From JANOYY01 sp043720395 (GTDB taxonomy: Bacteria; Actinomycetota; Acidimicrobiia; Acidimicrobiales; JANYDT01): a DNA stretch of 64,000 nucleotides. Position 1 is the stretch's first letter, and every line of letters begins with the position of its first letter. The position numbers and the translations under genes are program-made. The notes beneath the pieces are model-generated. The model worked only from the letters and a program-made list of their open reading frames with translations, searched no databases and had not been told where the DNA came from. Positions 7,508 to 16,188 of this stretch are shown here, piece by piece. The stretch is taken from positions 1-64,000 of the forward strand of contig JAYSSR010000009.1 of the NCBI GenBank assembly GCA_043720395.1. The letters are read 5' to 3'.

Positions 7508-7889
7508 CACCTCCGTACTCACGCGCCTCAGAAAGCCCGGCGTCGCTTCGACGCTCCTGGCCCTTGAGGACGTCCGATATTCACCAATCTCAGGTCTCGA
7601 ATACCGATTCTCCGCCTCCAACGAGCGCGAATGGGATCGACTCAGCGAGGTTCTTAGTGGCCTGACGCGGGAACCGTTCATTGCGGGAGCCTTCGAGCGA
7701 GCCGACGAGGTGCAGCGTTCACTCGCGGGCCGTGGAATCAAGGGTCGCAAACCACCGGACCTGGTGATCGCCGCCCATGCGGAACTGGCCGGACTCACGG
7801 TTGTCCACTATGACCACGACTTCGAGCACATCGCCTCGGTCACCGGCCAACCCACGTTGTGGATCGCTCGACCCGGCTCGCTCGACTGA
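7494..7889 (+). CDS. VapC-type PIN-domain ribonuclease toxin
   Basis: The 131-residue protein is a PIN domain: Asp5 in MYLVDTSVLTRL, Glu at ISGLEYRFSA, the PDLVIAAHAELAG helix with Asp near residue 87, and YDHDFEHIASVTG with the final Asp pair. These are the four acidic residues that bind Mg/Mn in VapC RNases, which cleave tRNA or rRNA. It overlaps vapB. All catalytic acids are present, so it should be active when freed from VapB. Confidence 0.9.
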   Translation: MYLVDTSVLTRLRKPGVASTLLALEDVRYSPISGLEYRFSASNEREWDRLSEVLSGLTREPFIAGAFERADEVQRSLAGRGIKGRKPPDLVIAAHAELAGLTVVHYDHDFEHIASVTGQPTLWIARPGSLD

Positions 7890-7903
7890 CGACGAGCCGC
7901 GCG

Positions 7904-8600
7904 TTAGAGAATCGTGACCGTGCCTGCTGAGCCATCGACGGTGACATTGCGCCGTCCGGAATGCGACGAGTGGCGTCGGTGAGCGATACCACGCAGGGCA
8001 GGCCGATCTCGCGCGACACAATCACCGCATGGCTCGCTGGCGCGTCGACGTTGACCACCACGGCACCGGCTGGGACGAAGAGCGGCGTCCACGACGGATC
8101 GGTGATGGGCGCGATCAGGACGTTCCAGCGCGCCCGGGTCGGCCGGCGAGAGGATGACCCGAGCGCGTCCCGTGTAGGTGCCTGGCGCACCGGCGAGACC
8201 GGTGAGCACATCGCCCGACTGGGCGATGGTTACCGCACGGGAACCATTGACCGGCCATTCGCTGTAGTGAGTCGTCGCACCGTTGAGGATGAACGGCGGC
8301 TCCAGCGTCGCAAACATGGCCCATCTTGTCGCGGCGCTCGGCCAGCGTCGCAGTAAAGGACGCAGGGTCGGCGCGGAAGGCGGCGATCTCATCGCTCAAC
8401 AACAAGCCGAAATCCTCGACTTCGACGAAATGACCGGCAGCGACCATTCGGTTACCCCACTCGCGGAACGCCAGCCGAACCTCATGGAGCATCCGAATGA
8501 TGTTGGTCTTGGTGCGCTCACGCGTTGGGAGGAACTTCGAACTCGCAGCGGCCGCCGCGGCGGAACTGGCCTTGCGGGGCCGGGTCGGCAGCAAGCGCGC
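7904..8600 (-). pseudogene. Remnant of a PEP-utilising enzyme (PEP synthase/rifampicin phosphotransferase-like), C-terminal part
   Basis: Consecutive pieces in different frames spell the C-terminal part of this family: PTRERTKTNIIRMLHEVRLA and FREWGNRMVAAGHFVEVEDF, then (shift near 8325) MFATLEPPFILNGATTH and GTYTGRARVILSPADPGAL, then (shift near 8130) VLIAPITDPSWTPLFVPAG and ASHAVIVSREIGLPCVVS, then (shift near 7948) VTVDGSAGTVTIL and a TAA. The swivelling-domain active histidine is in the SHAVIVSRE piece. At least three frameshifts and the missing ATP-binding half make it non-functional. It lies just downstream of acs, on the same strand. Confidence 0.82.
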
Positions 8601-8603
8601 CTA

Positions 8604-8856
8604 CTAATTGCGGGAGGAGTGTTCAGCTTCAACCTCCGGGAACGCTTGAACCGCGAAGACCCAACCGAGCGTCTCGCCCACCTTGGTCTCCTTCTCGGCA
8701 TCGACGTCGCTCGGCAGTTCGGTGTACCGAGGCACACCGTCCATGACCCCGAAGAGGGCTGCATCCATCAGCTCGGGCGTGAAGCCGGGAGCACGAACGG
8801 CAAAGATGCGGGCCAATCGCCCTCGGTCGTATGAGGGTCGCGCCGAGGTACACCAC
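8604..8856 (-). pseudogene. Short unidentified, probably frameshifted gene after acs
   Basis: A GTG at 8856, 3 nt after the acs stop, opens VVYLGATLIRPRAIG in one frame. The continuation RIFAVRAPGFTPELMDAA, FGVMDGVPRYTELPSDVDAE, TKVGETLGWVFAVQAFPE is in the next frame, after a single-base shift near 8815. The composition looks like real protein in both halves but I recognise no family. The intact second frame could be read from TTG 8816 as a 70-residue peptide. Its position between acs and the decayed PEP-enzyme suggests shared decay of this segment. Confidence 0.45.
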
Positions 8857-8859
8857 GGC

Positions 8860-10827
8860 TTAGTCCTCCGGCGGGGCTGAGTCGGCGCGGCGCTTGATTT
8901 CGGCGACCACATCCGGGTCGGCCAGCGTCGTCGTGTCACCGAGTGAGCGGCCCTCGGCGACATCGCGCAAGAGGCGTCGCATGATCTTGCCGGAACGCGT
9001 CTTCGGGAGATCGTCGGTGAAGATGATCGTCTTCGGACGGGCAATCGCTCCGATCTTCGTGGACACGTGTGAACGCAACATCTGGCCGTGTGCATCGTTC
9101 GCGTCCATCCCGCCTTTCAGCGTCACGAAGGCGATCACGGCCTGGCCCGTTGTCGCATCGTTCGCACCGACCACAGCCGCCTCGGCGACCGACGGATGAT
9201 CCACCAATGCCGACTCGACCTCGGTGGTCGAAATCCTATGTCCACTTACATTCATGACATCGTCGACGCGGCCCAACAACCACAGGTAACCGTCGTCGTC
9301 CAGCTTGGCGCCGTCACCTGCGAAGTAGCGGTCGGAGTACGTTGACCAGTACGTGGCTTTGTAGCGTTCCGAGTCGCCCCAGATGCCGCGCAGCATTGCG
9401 GGCCACGGGTGGCTGAGGGTGAGATACCCGCCGCCGACGCTGACAGGCGTGCCCTTCTCGTCGACCACCTCGGCACCGATACCCGGCAACGCAAACGTCG
9501 CACTGCCAGGCTTCAGCACCGTCAGACCAGGGAGCGGCGTGATCATGATCCCGCCGGTCTCGGTCTGCCACCACGTGTCGACGATCGGGCAGCGTCCGCC
9601 GCCGATGTGCTCGTGGTACCACATCCACGCTTCCGGATTGATGGGCTCGCCGACCGATCCGAGCAACCGCAACGAGGACAGGTCGTGCTTCTGCGGTTCT
9701 TCGACGCCCCACTTCATGCACGAGCGGATGGCGGTTGGCGCTGTATAGAAGATCGTAACCTTGTACCGCTCGATGATGTCCCACCAGCGGTCCTTTGCAG
9801 GCGTGTCGGGCGTGCCTTCGTACATGACGCTGGTCGCGCCGTTTGTGAGGGGCCCGTAGACCACGTAGCTGTGGCCCGTCACCCAGCCGACGTCGGCGGA
9901 GCACCAATACACGTCGGTCTCGGGGTGCAGATCGAACACGTACTTGTGGGTGAACGCGACCTGCGTGAGATAGCCGCCGGTCGTGTGCATGATTCCCTTC
10001 GGCTTGGCGGTCGTGCCCGAGGTGTAGAGGATGAAAAGGAGATCCTCTGCGCGCATACTTTCTGGTTCGCAGGTCGTTCCGGGTCCGAACGTGGCGAGAA
10101 GGTCGTGGAACCACACGTCGCGGCCGGGCGTCATCGTCACGTCGGTGTTGCAGCGGTTCACCACGACGACATTCGTCACGGTTGGACATTCGGCGATCGC
10201 CGTGTCTACGTGCACCTTCAGCGCGCTCGGAGCGCCCTTGCGATTGCCGGCGTCGGCGGTGATGACGACCTTCGCGTCGGCGTCGTTGATCCGGTCGCGT
10301 AGCGACTCCGACGAGAACCCGCCGAACACCACCGAATGGGCCGCCCCGACACGCGTGCATGCGAGCATCGCAACCGCGGCCTCGGGGATCATCGGCATGT
10401 AGATGGCCACGCGGTCCCCTCGGCCAACGCCGAGCGAATGCAGTGCCGCCGAGAACCGTTGCACCTCGTCGAGGAGCTCTGCGTAGGTGATGGTGCGGGT
10501 ATCGCCAGGCTCGCCTTCGAAATGGAACGCCGTCTTCTCACCTTTACCCGCGGCCACGTGGCGGTCGAGGCAGTTGACGCTGATGTTCAGCTCACCGTCG
10601 TCGAACCACTTCGCGAAAGGGAGGTCCCAGGCGAGCACGTGCTCGTCGGTGAACGGCTTCGACCAGGTGATCAGCTCGCGTGCCTGACGTGCCCAGAATG
10701 ACTTCCAATCAGCGCCCGCCTCGTCGTGGAACCGTCGGTCGGTGAGCAGCGAATCCGCGGCGAAGGCGGCGGGCGGCGGGAACGTGCGGTTCTCGTGCAG
10801 GAGTGCGTCAAGCGTGGGCTCGGTCAT
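8860..10827 (-). CDS. acs: Acetyl-CoA synthetase (AMP-forming)
   Basis: The 655-residue enzyme activates acetate to acetyl-CoA via acetyl-AMP. Visible motifs are the P-loop-like YTSGTTAKPKGIMHT near residue 260, WWQTETGGIMI, YWSTYSDRYFAGDGA, GRVDDVMNVSGHRIST and the C-terminal PKTRSGKIMRRLLR with the catalytic, acetylation-controlled lysine. Length matches Acs. The start is ATG 10827, giving MTEPTLDALLHENRTF. No Pat-like acetyltransferase is adjacent. It links acetate to citrate synthase encoded at 56.5 kb. Confidence 0.96.
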   Translation of the reverse strand: MTEPTLDALLHENRTFPPPAAFAADSLLTDRRFHDEAGADWKSFWARQARELITWSKPFTDEHVLAWDLPFAKWFDDGELNISVNCLDRHVAAGKGEKTAFHFEGEPGDTRTITYAELLDEVQRFSAALHSLGVGRGDRVAIYMPMIPEAAVAMLACTRVGAAHSVVFGGFSSESLRDRINDADAKVVITADAGNRKGAPSALKVHVDTAIAECPTVTNVVVVNRCNTDVTMTPGRDVWFHDLLATFGPGTTCEPESMRAEDLLFILYTSGTTAKPKGIMHTTGGYLTQVAFTHKYVFDLHPETDVYWCSADVGWVTGHSYVVYGPLTNGATSVMYEGTPDTPAKDRWWDIIERYKVTIFYTAPTAIRSCMKWGVEEPQKHDLSSLRLLGSVGEPINPEAWMWYHEHIGGGRCPIVDTWWQTETGGIMITPLPGLTVLKPGSATFALPGIGAEVVDEKGTPVSVGGGYLTLSHPWPAMLRGIWGDSERYKATYWSTYSDRYFAGDGAKLDDDGYLWLLGRVDDVMNVSGHRISTTEVESALVDHPSVAEAAVVGANDATTGQAVIAFVTLKGGMDANDAHGQMLRSHVSTKIGAIARPKTIIFTDDLPKTRSGKIMRRLLRDVAEGRSLGDTTTLADPDVVAEIKRRADSAPPED

Positions 10828-10915
10828 GGGCTCGGAGGCTAGCGAGCGCGCCGCATCCGCTCCATCCGCACGATCTCGGATACAACGTCTTGACGCACGG
10901 ACATAGGCTCGTGAC

Positions 10916-11144
10916 ATGACCTTCGACCGAATCACGGTGGACGCGCAGCGAATGGGCGGGGTCCCTGCATTCGGTCGTTGCGTTTTCCTGTCGCCTCGGT
11001 CGTCGCGATGGTCGCCGATGGCATGTCTACGGACGAAATCCTGTCGGAACACCCCGATCTGATGCAGCCGACATTTCGGAAGCATTGCACTACGCCGCCT
11101 TAGCACTGCAGGAGCGCGAGTTGCCGCTTCGCCGTCCAGCGTGA
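10916..11144 (+). pseudogene. Frameshifted DUF433 antitoxin
   Basis: The ATG at 10916 opens MTFDRITVDAQRMGGVP, the standard DUF433 N-terminus. After a shift near 10970 the frame reads SLRFPVASVVAMVADGMSTD, EILSEHPDLMQ, and after a second shift near 11070 it reads DISEALHYAALALQERELPL and a TGA at 11142. DUF433 proteins are antitoxins usually followed by a DUF5615 PIN-like toxin; no such gene follows, since the next ORF is the opposite-strand CinA-like gene. This is an orphan, decayed half of a TA pair. Confidence 0.78.
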
Positions 11145-11150
11145 ATTCCC

Positions 11151-11648
11151 TTACGCCAGTTGTTCTGCGAACAGGCCAAGCGCGGCCGTTGCGAACGCGA
11201 CCATGTTCGTCAAGCGATCGTCCTCGCCTGTGAGTATCTGACGCGCTGCTTCACTCGGTCCGCTCACAGCGAACCACGCGTGGCCGGCAGGGTCGCCGTA
11301 ACGGTTTCCGGTCGGCCCGGCCGCTCCACCTTCACCGATTCCCCAATCGGCACCGAGTTTGACGCGAGATGAGCGCGCGAGATGCAGTGCCCACAGCTCA
11401 GTTGCTCCCTGCAAGGGCACCGGTTCTTCCACGACGCCGCTCAATAGCGACTGCAACGCCGGGCGCGTGTAGACAACGGCAGCCCCGACGTAGAACTCCG
11501 ACGCTCCCGGCACCGCCAGCAACGCGGCCGAGATCAGGCCCCCGCAGCTGCACTCGCCGATGGCGACTCGTTCACCGCGGTCCATCAACAACCGCCCGCA
11601 CGCTGCGCCCGCCGCGAACAATGCCTCCATCGAATCCAGAGACGACAT
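11151..11648 (-). CDS. CinA-like nicotinamide-nucleotide amidohydrolase (PncC domain)
   Basis: The 165-residue protein is the stand-alone C-terminal domain of CinA, which deamidates NMN to NaMN in pyridine nucleotide salvage. The active-site region is GECSCGGLISAALLAVPG followed by YVGAAVVYT; many relatives read AESCTGGL here, so the Cys-Gly-Gly core is kept but neighbours differ. A later GIGEGGAAGPTGNRYGDPAG loop is also conserved. The ATG at 11648 has AAAGGATC 5-10 nt upstream. It may stand alone; the next gene upstream on this strand is not in the window's clear operon. Confidence 0.85.
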   Translation of the reverse strand: MSSLDSMEALFAAGAACGRLLMDRGERVAIGECSCGGLISAALLAVPGASEFYVGAAVVYTRPALQSLLSGVVEEPVPLQGATELWALHLARSSRVKLGADWGIGEGGAAGPTGNRYGDPAGHAWFAVSGPSEAARQILTGEDDRLTNMVAFATAALGLFAEQLA

Positions 11649-11810
11649 TCGTGATCCTTTCGCCGACTCGACGCTCACGCTAACCGGCGCAAACGTTTCA
11701 CCAGAGGGGGCTCGCTCGTAGGTCGAGGCGAGGCGACAAGAACTATGGGCCGAGAATCGCCCATGGGACAGTGTCATCGGAACGCAGGCAGGATGTCGAT
11801 TTTGGGACTC

Positions 11811-12959
11811 TCAGCGTCTCCACTCCAAGACGGTGAATCCGCCCAGAGCGGTCGGATCGAGCAACGCCACAGACTCCGTGATGAGGCTGCGGACGGCAAG
11901 GTCACCGAGGGTTGGCGGACTCGACACCGCCGACCAGTGCGCCTCGGCCGCGGCGACAATGTGGTCGATGCCATGCGCGCGTAGAAAGTCGGATTGCGAC
12001 CGCATGATCGTCGGCCGACGTACACCGGCAAGCTGGTCGACGGCCACATCGGTGGTCACGTCTTGTGTTCCAGGAGCGTCCAAGGGGTGTCCGCCTCGAC
12101 CGTGACCCCGATAGGTGCGCAACCACGCCTCCCACCGTTCAACGAGGAACTCGGACGTTGCTTGCCGGGCATAGTCCAGACACACGATGCGGCCTGCGTC
12201 CGACAACCCGCAGAGCGACTCGGCAAGCCAAGCCTGGGCCGCACCGATCCAGGGCACCCGACGCCCGGGCACGACGGCCGACCCAGCGTGAGGGACAAGC
12301 GCGTCGAGGCGCACCGCGATTTCCGGGTCCGCCGCGACAAGCACCTCGCCGAACCCGGCCGAATCCCCAAGACCAACTCGAACCTCTGCCCACCCACCAG
12401 CAACGCGCTCGAAGACGTCGAACGGCAGGTTGTCGAGCAACTCGTTCGCCAGCACGACATGCACGGCAACCGCCGGAATCTCCTCCACACTCGCGAACAG
12501 CGGCCCCTGCCCTGCCAGAGCAATCGAGTCATCATCGTCGAAGCCGATAGGCCCGGCGGCGAACCCACCCAACACCTGCGTGACATCGACCAGTGGCAAG
12601 CGGCCCGAGCGATGACGCTCCCGCAGAACCGCCGACCGCTCCACAAGGAGGTATCGAAGCGCGCTCGCACACTCCGGCGCGGCCCGAAACACCGAGCGCG
12701 CCAACGCACCGGGCCCGGCACCGCACTCCGCGACGATGAAGGGATCCGGACAACTCTGCTCCACCCACCACGCATCGAGCGCGCGAGCAATGACCTTGCC
12801 GAACAGCTCGCCCGTCTCTGGACTCGTAATGAAGTCACGCCGACGGCCGGCACCGCCACCGTTCGTATAGAAGCCCGCAGGACCGTAGAGCGCAGCGTCC
12901 ATGAAGACGCTGAACGGAACCGGACCCTCCACCATGATCCGGTGGACCAGCGCGTCCAT
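11811..12959 (-). CDS. MidA/NDUFAF7-like class I SAM methyltransferase
   Basis: The 382-residue protein begins with the family's IMVEGPVPFSVFMDAALYGP and FYTNGGGAGRRRDFITSPET, followed by the SAM-binding ECGAGPGALARSVF. Its mitochondrial relative NDUFAF7 (MidA) dimethylates an arginine of the NuoD homologue NDUFS2 and is needed for complex I assembly. Here it lies on the same strand 158 nt after nuoN, so it probably belongs to the complex I operon. The bacterial target is inferred. Length and domain order are normal; start ATG 12959. Confidence 0.85.
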   Translation of the reverse strand: MDALVHRIMVEGPVPFSVFMDAALYGPAGFYTNGGGAGRRRDFITSPETGELFGKVIARALDAWWVEQSCPDPFIVAECGAGPGALARSVFRAAPECASALRYLLVERSAVLRERHRSGRLPLVDVTQVLGGFAAGPIGFDDDDSIALAGQGPLFASVEEIPAVAVHVVLANELLDNLPFDVFERVAGGWAEVRVGLGDSAGFGEVLVAADPEIAVRLDALVPHAGSAVVPGRRVPWIGAAQAWLAESLCGLSDAGRIVCLDYARQATSEFLVERWEAWLRTYRGHGRGGHPLDAPGTQDVTTDVAVDQLAGVRRPTIMRSQSDFLRAHGIDHIVAAAEAHWSAVSSPPTLGDLAVRSLITESVALLDPTALGGFTVLEWRR

Positions 12960-13033
12960 CAGGGGGCACCTTCGAGCGACGCCGCCAAGGTCGATGCGTC
13001 AGACCCACCCGAACGAATCAGCCGCGCAGCCCA

Positions 13034-13084
13034 TTGGCAGATCTGCAGTACGAATGGACTGCCAACCGGCTGCAGATCTGCCAA
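13034..13084. terminator. 15-bp perfect inverted repeat after nuoN
   Basis: TTGGCAGATCTGCAG (13034-13048) and CTGCAGATCTGCCAA (13070-13084) are exact complements with a 21-nt loop. It lies 33 nt beyond the nuoN stop and 74 nt before midA. It could terminate or attenuate the nuo transcript. There is no T-run, and each arm contains a smaller palindrome GCAGATCTGC, so protein binding is also possible. Confidence 0.5.
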
Positions 13085-13117
13085 CGGATCGACGAGCACC
13101 GAGCCGAAGAGTGTCGG

Positions 13118-14641
13118 TCACCCGCCGAGTGCGGTGACGCCGGAACGCAGATCGGAGAGGTCCACGAGGTGCGTGACCGCCGAGGGGAACACACCGATCA
13201 CGATGACGCCGATCGCACACAGGGCCGTCGCGGTCGCAAGCGCCGTGGGGAACTTGATCGGACGCACATCACCGTCGGGTACCGGGCGCATCCACATCTC
13301 CCGCATGATGCTGGCGTAGTAGAAGAACGCGATCACGGAGTTCGCCGCAGCCACAACAGCGAGCACAACGGCCCAAACCGTGCCAGCGTCCATCAATGCC
13401 TTGAAAACGTAGAACTTCGCCCAGAAGCCACCCAATGGCGGAATCCCCGCAAGCGAGAACATGAAAATCGTCATCATCAACGCAGGAAAGGGTGCGTAGC
13501 TGAACAGTCCGCCGAACGACGAGATTTCGCCACTCCGAGTCTTACGAGCGACGCCAATAACCATCGCGAACGCGCCGAGATTCATCAACGCATAAACAAT
13601 CAGGTACATCGAAATTGCGCTGAACGCGCTTTTGGCGGCGCTTGCGTTCTCACCGGCAACTGCAAACGGCGCCAGGATGAATCCCGCCTGGGCGATCGAG
13701 CTGTAGGCGAGCATACGAACGATGTTCGTTTGGCGAAGGGCGACCAGGTTGCCCACGACCATCGTCGCTACAGCGAGAATCCAGAAGATTGGCTGCCACA
13801 CGTGCTGGCGTCCGAGGAAGCCCACGAACACGAGTTGGGTGAGCGCTACGAACCCGGCTGCTTTCGACGCCACGGACAAGAACGCAGTGATCGGTGTCGG
13901 TGCACCCTCGTAGGTATCCGGTGCCCACTGATGGAACGGCACGGCCGAAACCTTGAAAGCGAACCCGCAGATGACCATGAAGATCGCGACGATCGCGATC
14001 GGCTTGCCGTCAAGGCCCGCAGCGACGGCGTTCAGCTGCGTGGCCCCCGTCAGGCCGTAGAGCAGTGACATGCCATAGAGCATCACCGTCGACGCCACCA
14101 CGCCGAGGAGGTAGTACTTCATCATCGCTTCGTTGGATTTGAGGTCGCGCTTCCGCCAACCGGCCAGGAGATAGGCGGGAATCGACAGGGTTTCCAGGGC
14201 GATGAAAATCGAAATGAGATCACGTGCCGACGTCATCACCAGCATGCCCAGCAGCGAACACACCAGCAAAAAGCTGTACTCACCCTCGTAGTAGTCGCCT
14301 TCCGATAGGTACGTCGCCGACATCAGCAGCACGATGTACCCGGAGAGAAGGAAGAGGCCCTTCAGGAGTAATGCATACCGATCAACGACGTATGCCCCGT
14401 CGAACATCACGCGGTCGCCGCCATCGACAACCAACGTCAGAACCGGAATGGCGGTCAGCGCAAGGCCGGCACCTGCAATTGTCGTGATTACGTACTTGCG
14501 GGTCTCATCGATGAAGAGGTCCGCGACGAGAATCACGATCGCTACGGCGGTGAGAACGATCTCGGGCGCGAGTGCGTGGTAGTCGAGATGGGGGGCAGTC
14601 CACCCACCTTTGGCGAGGACCGCGCCGATGAGCGCAAGCAC
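13118..14641 (-). CDS. nuoN: NADH-quinone oxidoreductase subunit N
   Basis: The 507-residue antiporter-like subunit is one of three proton channels of complex I. It has about fourteen membrane helices; the TM7/8 region IVAIFMVICGFAFKVSAVPF holds the conserved lysine and PFHQWAPDTYEGAPTPITAF follows. It is the last nuo gene, 6 nt after nuoM, and uses ATG or GTG at 14641. Length is typical. It ends the run nuoC-D-H-I-J-K-L-M-N. Confidence 0.95.
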   Translation of the reverse strand: MLALIGAVLAKGGWTAPHLDYHALAPEIVLTAVAIVILVADLFIDETRKYVITTIAGAGLALTAIPVLTLVVDGGDRVMFDGAYVVDRYALLLKGLFLLSGYIVLLMSATYLSEGDYYEGEYSFLLVCSLLGMLVMTSARDLISIFIALETLSIPAYLLAGWRKRDLKSNEAMMKYYLLGVVASTVMLYGMSLLYGLTGATQLNAVAAGLDGKPIAIVAIFMVICGFAFKVSAVPFHQWAPDTYEGAPTPITAFLSVASKAAGFVALTQLVFVGFLGRQHVWQPIFWILAVATMVVGNLVALRQTNIVRMLAYSSIAQAGFILAPFAVAGENASAAKSAFSAISMYLIVYALMNLGAFAMVIGVARKTRSGEISSFGGLFSYAPFPALMMTIFMFSLAGIPPLGGFWAKFYVFKALMDAGTVWAVVLAVVAAANSVIAFFYYASIMREMWMRPVPDGDVRPIKFPTALATATALCAIGVIVIGVFPSAVTHLVDLSDLRSGVTALGG

Positions 14642-14647
14642 CGTGTC

Positions 14648-16171
14648 TCAGCCTCCGAAGACGCTGGTCAGCTGTTGAACCGCAGGGTCCGTGACGCTGA
14701 ACATGAGGCGGGGCCAGAGGCCGAAAGCGACGATACCGATCAGCATCGGCACCCAGGCAAACCATTCGGTCGGAAGAACATCGTCGAAGTGATGACCCTT
14801 CCACTCTGCCTTCTCCTCACCGAACGCCGTGCGCTGGTAGAGCCAGAGCAGGTAACCGGCGGCCAAGACAGTTCCGATCGCCGCCACAACCATGAGCCAG
14901 CGAAACAGAGTGACGTTGAGTCCGTCGGCCGGTTGATACGCCGAAAGGATGGCTGGAAACTCTCCCCAGAAGCCGGCAAGTCCCGGTAGTCCGAGCGACG
15001 CCATCGACGCGAACCCAAGGATCCATCCGAGCTTCGGCATCGTTTGCAGGAGTCCACCGAGACGTTTGATCTCCAGCGTGTGGAACCGCTCCTTGATCGA
15101 ACCCGCACAGAAGAAGAGCATGCCGGTGATGAGGCCGTGGGCGACCATGCCGAACAGCGCGGCGTTGATCCCGAAGCTAGTGAGCGTGGAAATGCCAAGC
15201 ATGACGTAACCCATGTGGGCCACGGAGGAGAAGGCGATCAGCCTCTTCATATCCTTCTGCGCGAGACAGCCAAGAGCACCGTAAATAATGCCGATGGCAG
15301 CCAGAATGCCGATCGCCGGAGCCCAACTCTTGGCAGCCTCAGGCAGGATCGGGATAGCGATCTTGATGAACCCGAACGTGCCCAGCTTCAAAAGCACGGC
15401 GGCGAGGATGACCGAACCAATCGTGGGCGCTTCCGTGTGGGCGTCGGGCAGCCAGGTGTGGAACGGGAACATCGGCACTTTCACGGCAAAGCCCATGAAG
15501 ATGCCCGCGAAGATCCACAGCTGCGTGTTGTGCGGAATGTTGGCACTGACGACGTTGGCCGTGAGCTGCGCTATGTCGAAAGTGCGGCCCGCCTTGAAAT
15601 ACAGGGCGAGGAAGCCAAGCAGCATGAACGCTGAACCGAACATCGTGTAGAGGAAGAACTTGATCGACGCGTACTGACGGTTCGGTCCGCCCCAAACGCC
15701 GATGAGGAAGTACATCGGGAGCAACGTGAGCTCGAAGAACACGAAGAAGAGCATCAGATCCTGGGCAATGAACACGCCGTTCATTCCGGTTTCAAGGATG
15801 AGCATCAACGCCAGAACAGCCTTGGGATTGTGCGGCTCCGGCCAGTGGTTCCATGAGTAGATGATGCAGAGGACGATGATCACCGTCGACAGCATCAACA
15901 TGGGCAGCGCCATACCGTTGAGACCGATGTGATACCGGCTATTGATCACATCGATCCACGACCGGTTCTGTGAATACTGCATCTCGCCGGCGCGGTCGTA
16001 GTCGAAGTTCACGAGCAGTGCGACGCCAAGCAGCATCGTCGCGACGGCAGTAACGAGTGCGACCAGCTTCTGCATCTCTTCGTCGGCCTTTGGCAGCGCC
16101 ATGACGACGAGGGCACCGATGATCGGCAGGAAGGTGATGGCCGAGAGCCCCCAACTGTTGAGAATGTCCAT
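14648..16171 (-). CDS. nuoM: NADH-quinone oxidoreductase subunit M
   Basis: The 507-residue antiporter-like subunit has the conserved TM5 glutamate in DLMLFFVFFELTLLPMYFL, the lysine in AVKVPMFPFHTWLPDAHTEA and the late KDMKRLIAFSSVAHMGY. It translocates protons across the membrane arm. ATG 16171 was chosen because it starts MDILNSWGLSAITF directly before the first helix, 17 nt after the nuoL stop. No odd insertions. Confidence 0.95.
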   Translation of the reverse strand: MDILNSWGLSAITFLPIIGALVVMALPKADEEMQKLVALVTAVATMLLGVALLVNFDYDRAGEMQYSQNRSWIDVINSRYHIGLNGMALPMLMLSTVIIVLCIIYSWNHWPEPHNPKAVLALMLILETGMNGVFIAQDLMLFFVFFELTLLPMYFLIGVWGGPNRQYASIKFFLYTMFGSAFMLLGFLALYFKAGRTFDIAQLTANVVSANIPHNTQLWIFAGIFMGFAVKVPMFPFHTWLPDAHTEAPTIGSVILAAVLLKLGTFGFIKIAIPILPEAAKSWAPAIGILAAIGIIYGALGCLAQKDMKRLIAFSSVAHMGYVMLGISTLTSFGINAALFGMVAHGLITGMLFFCAGSIKERFHTLEIKRLGGLLQTMPKLGWILGFASMASLGLPGLAGFWGEFPAILSAYQPADGLNVTLFRWLMVVAAIGTVLAAGYLLWLYQRTAFGEEKAEWKGHHFDDVLPTEWFAWVPMLIGIVAFGLWPRLMFSVTDPAVQQLTSVFGG

Positions 16172-16188
16172 GGTTGTGGTGTTCTCTC

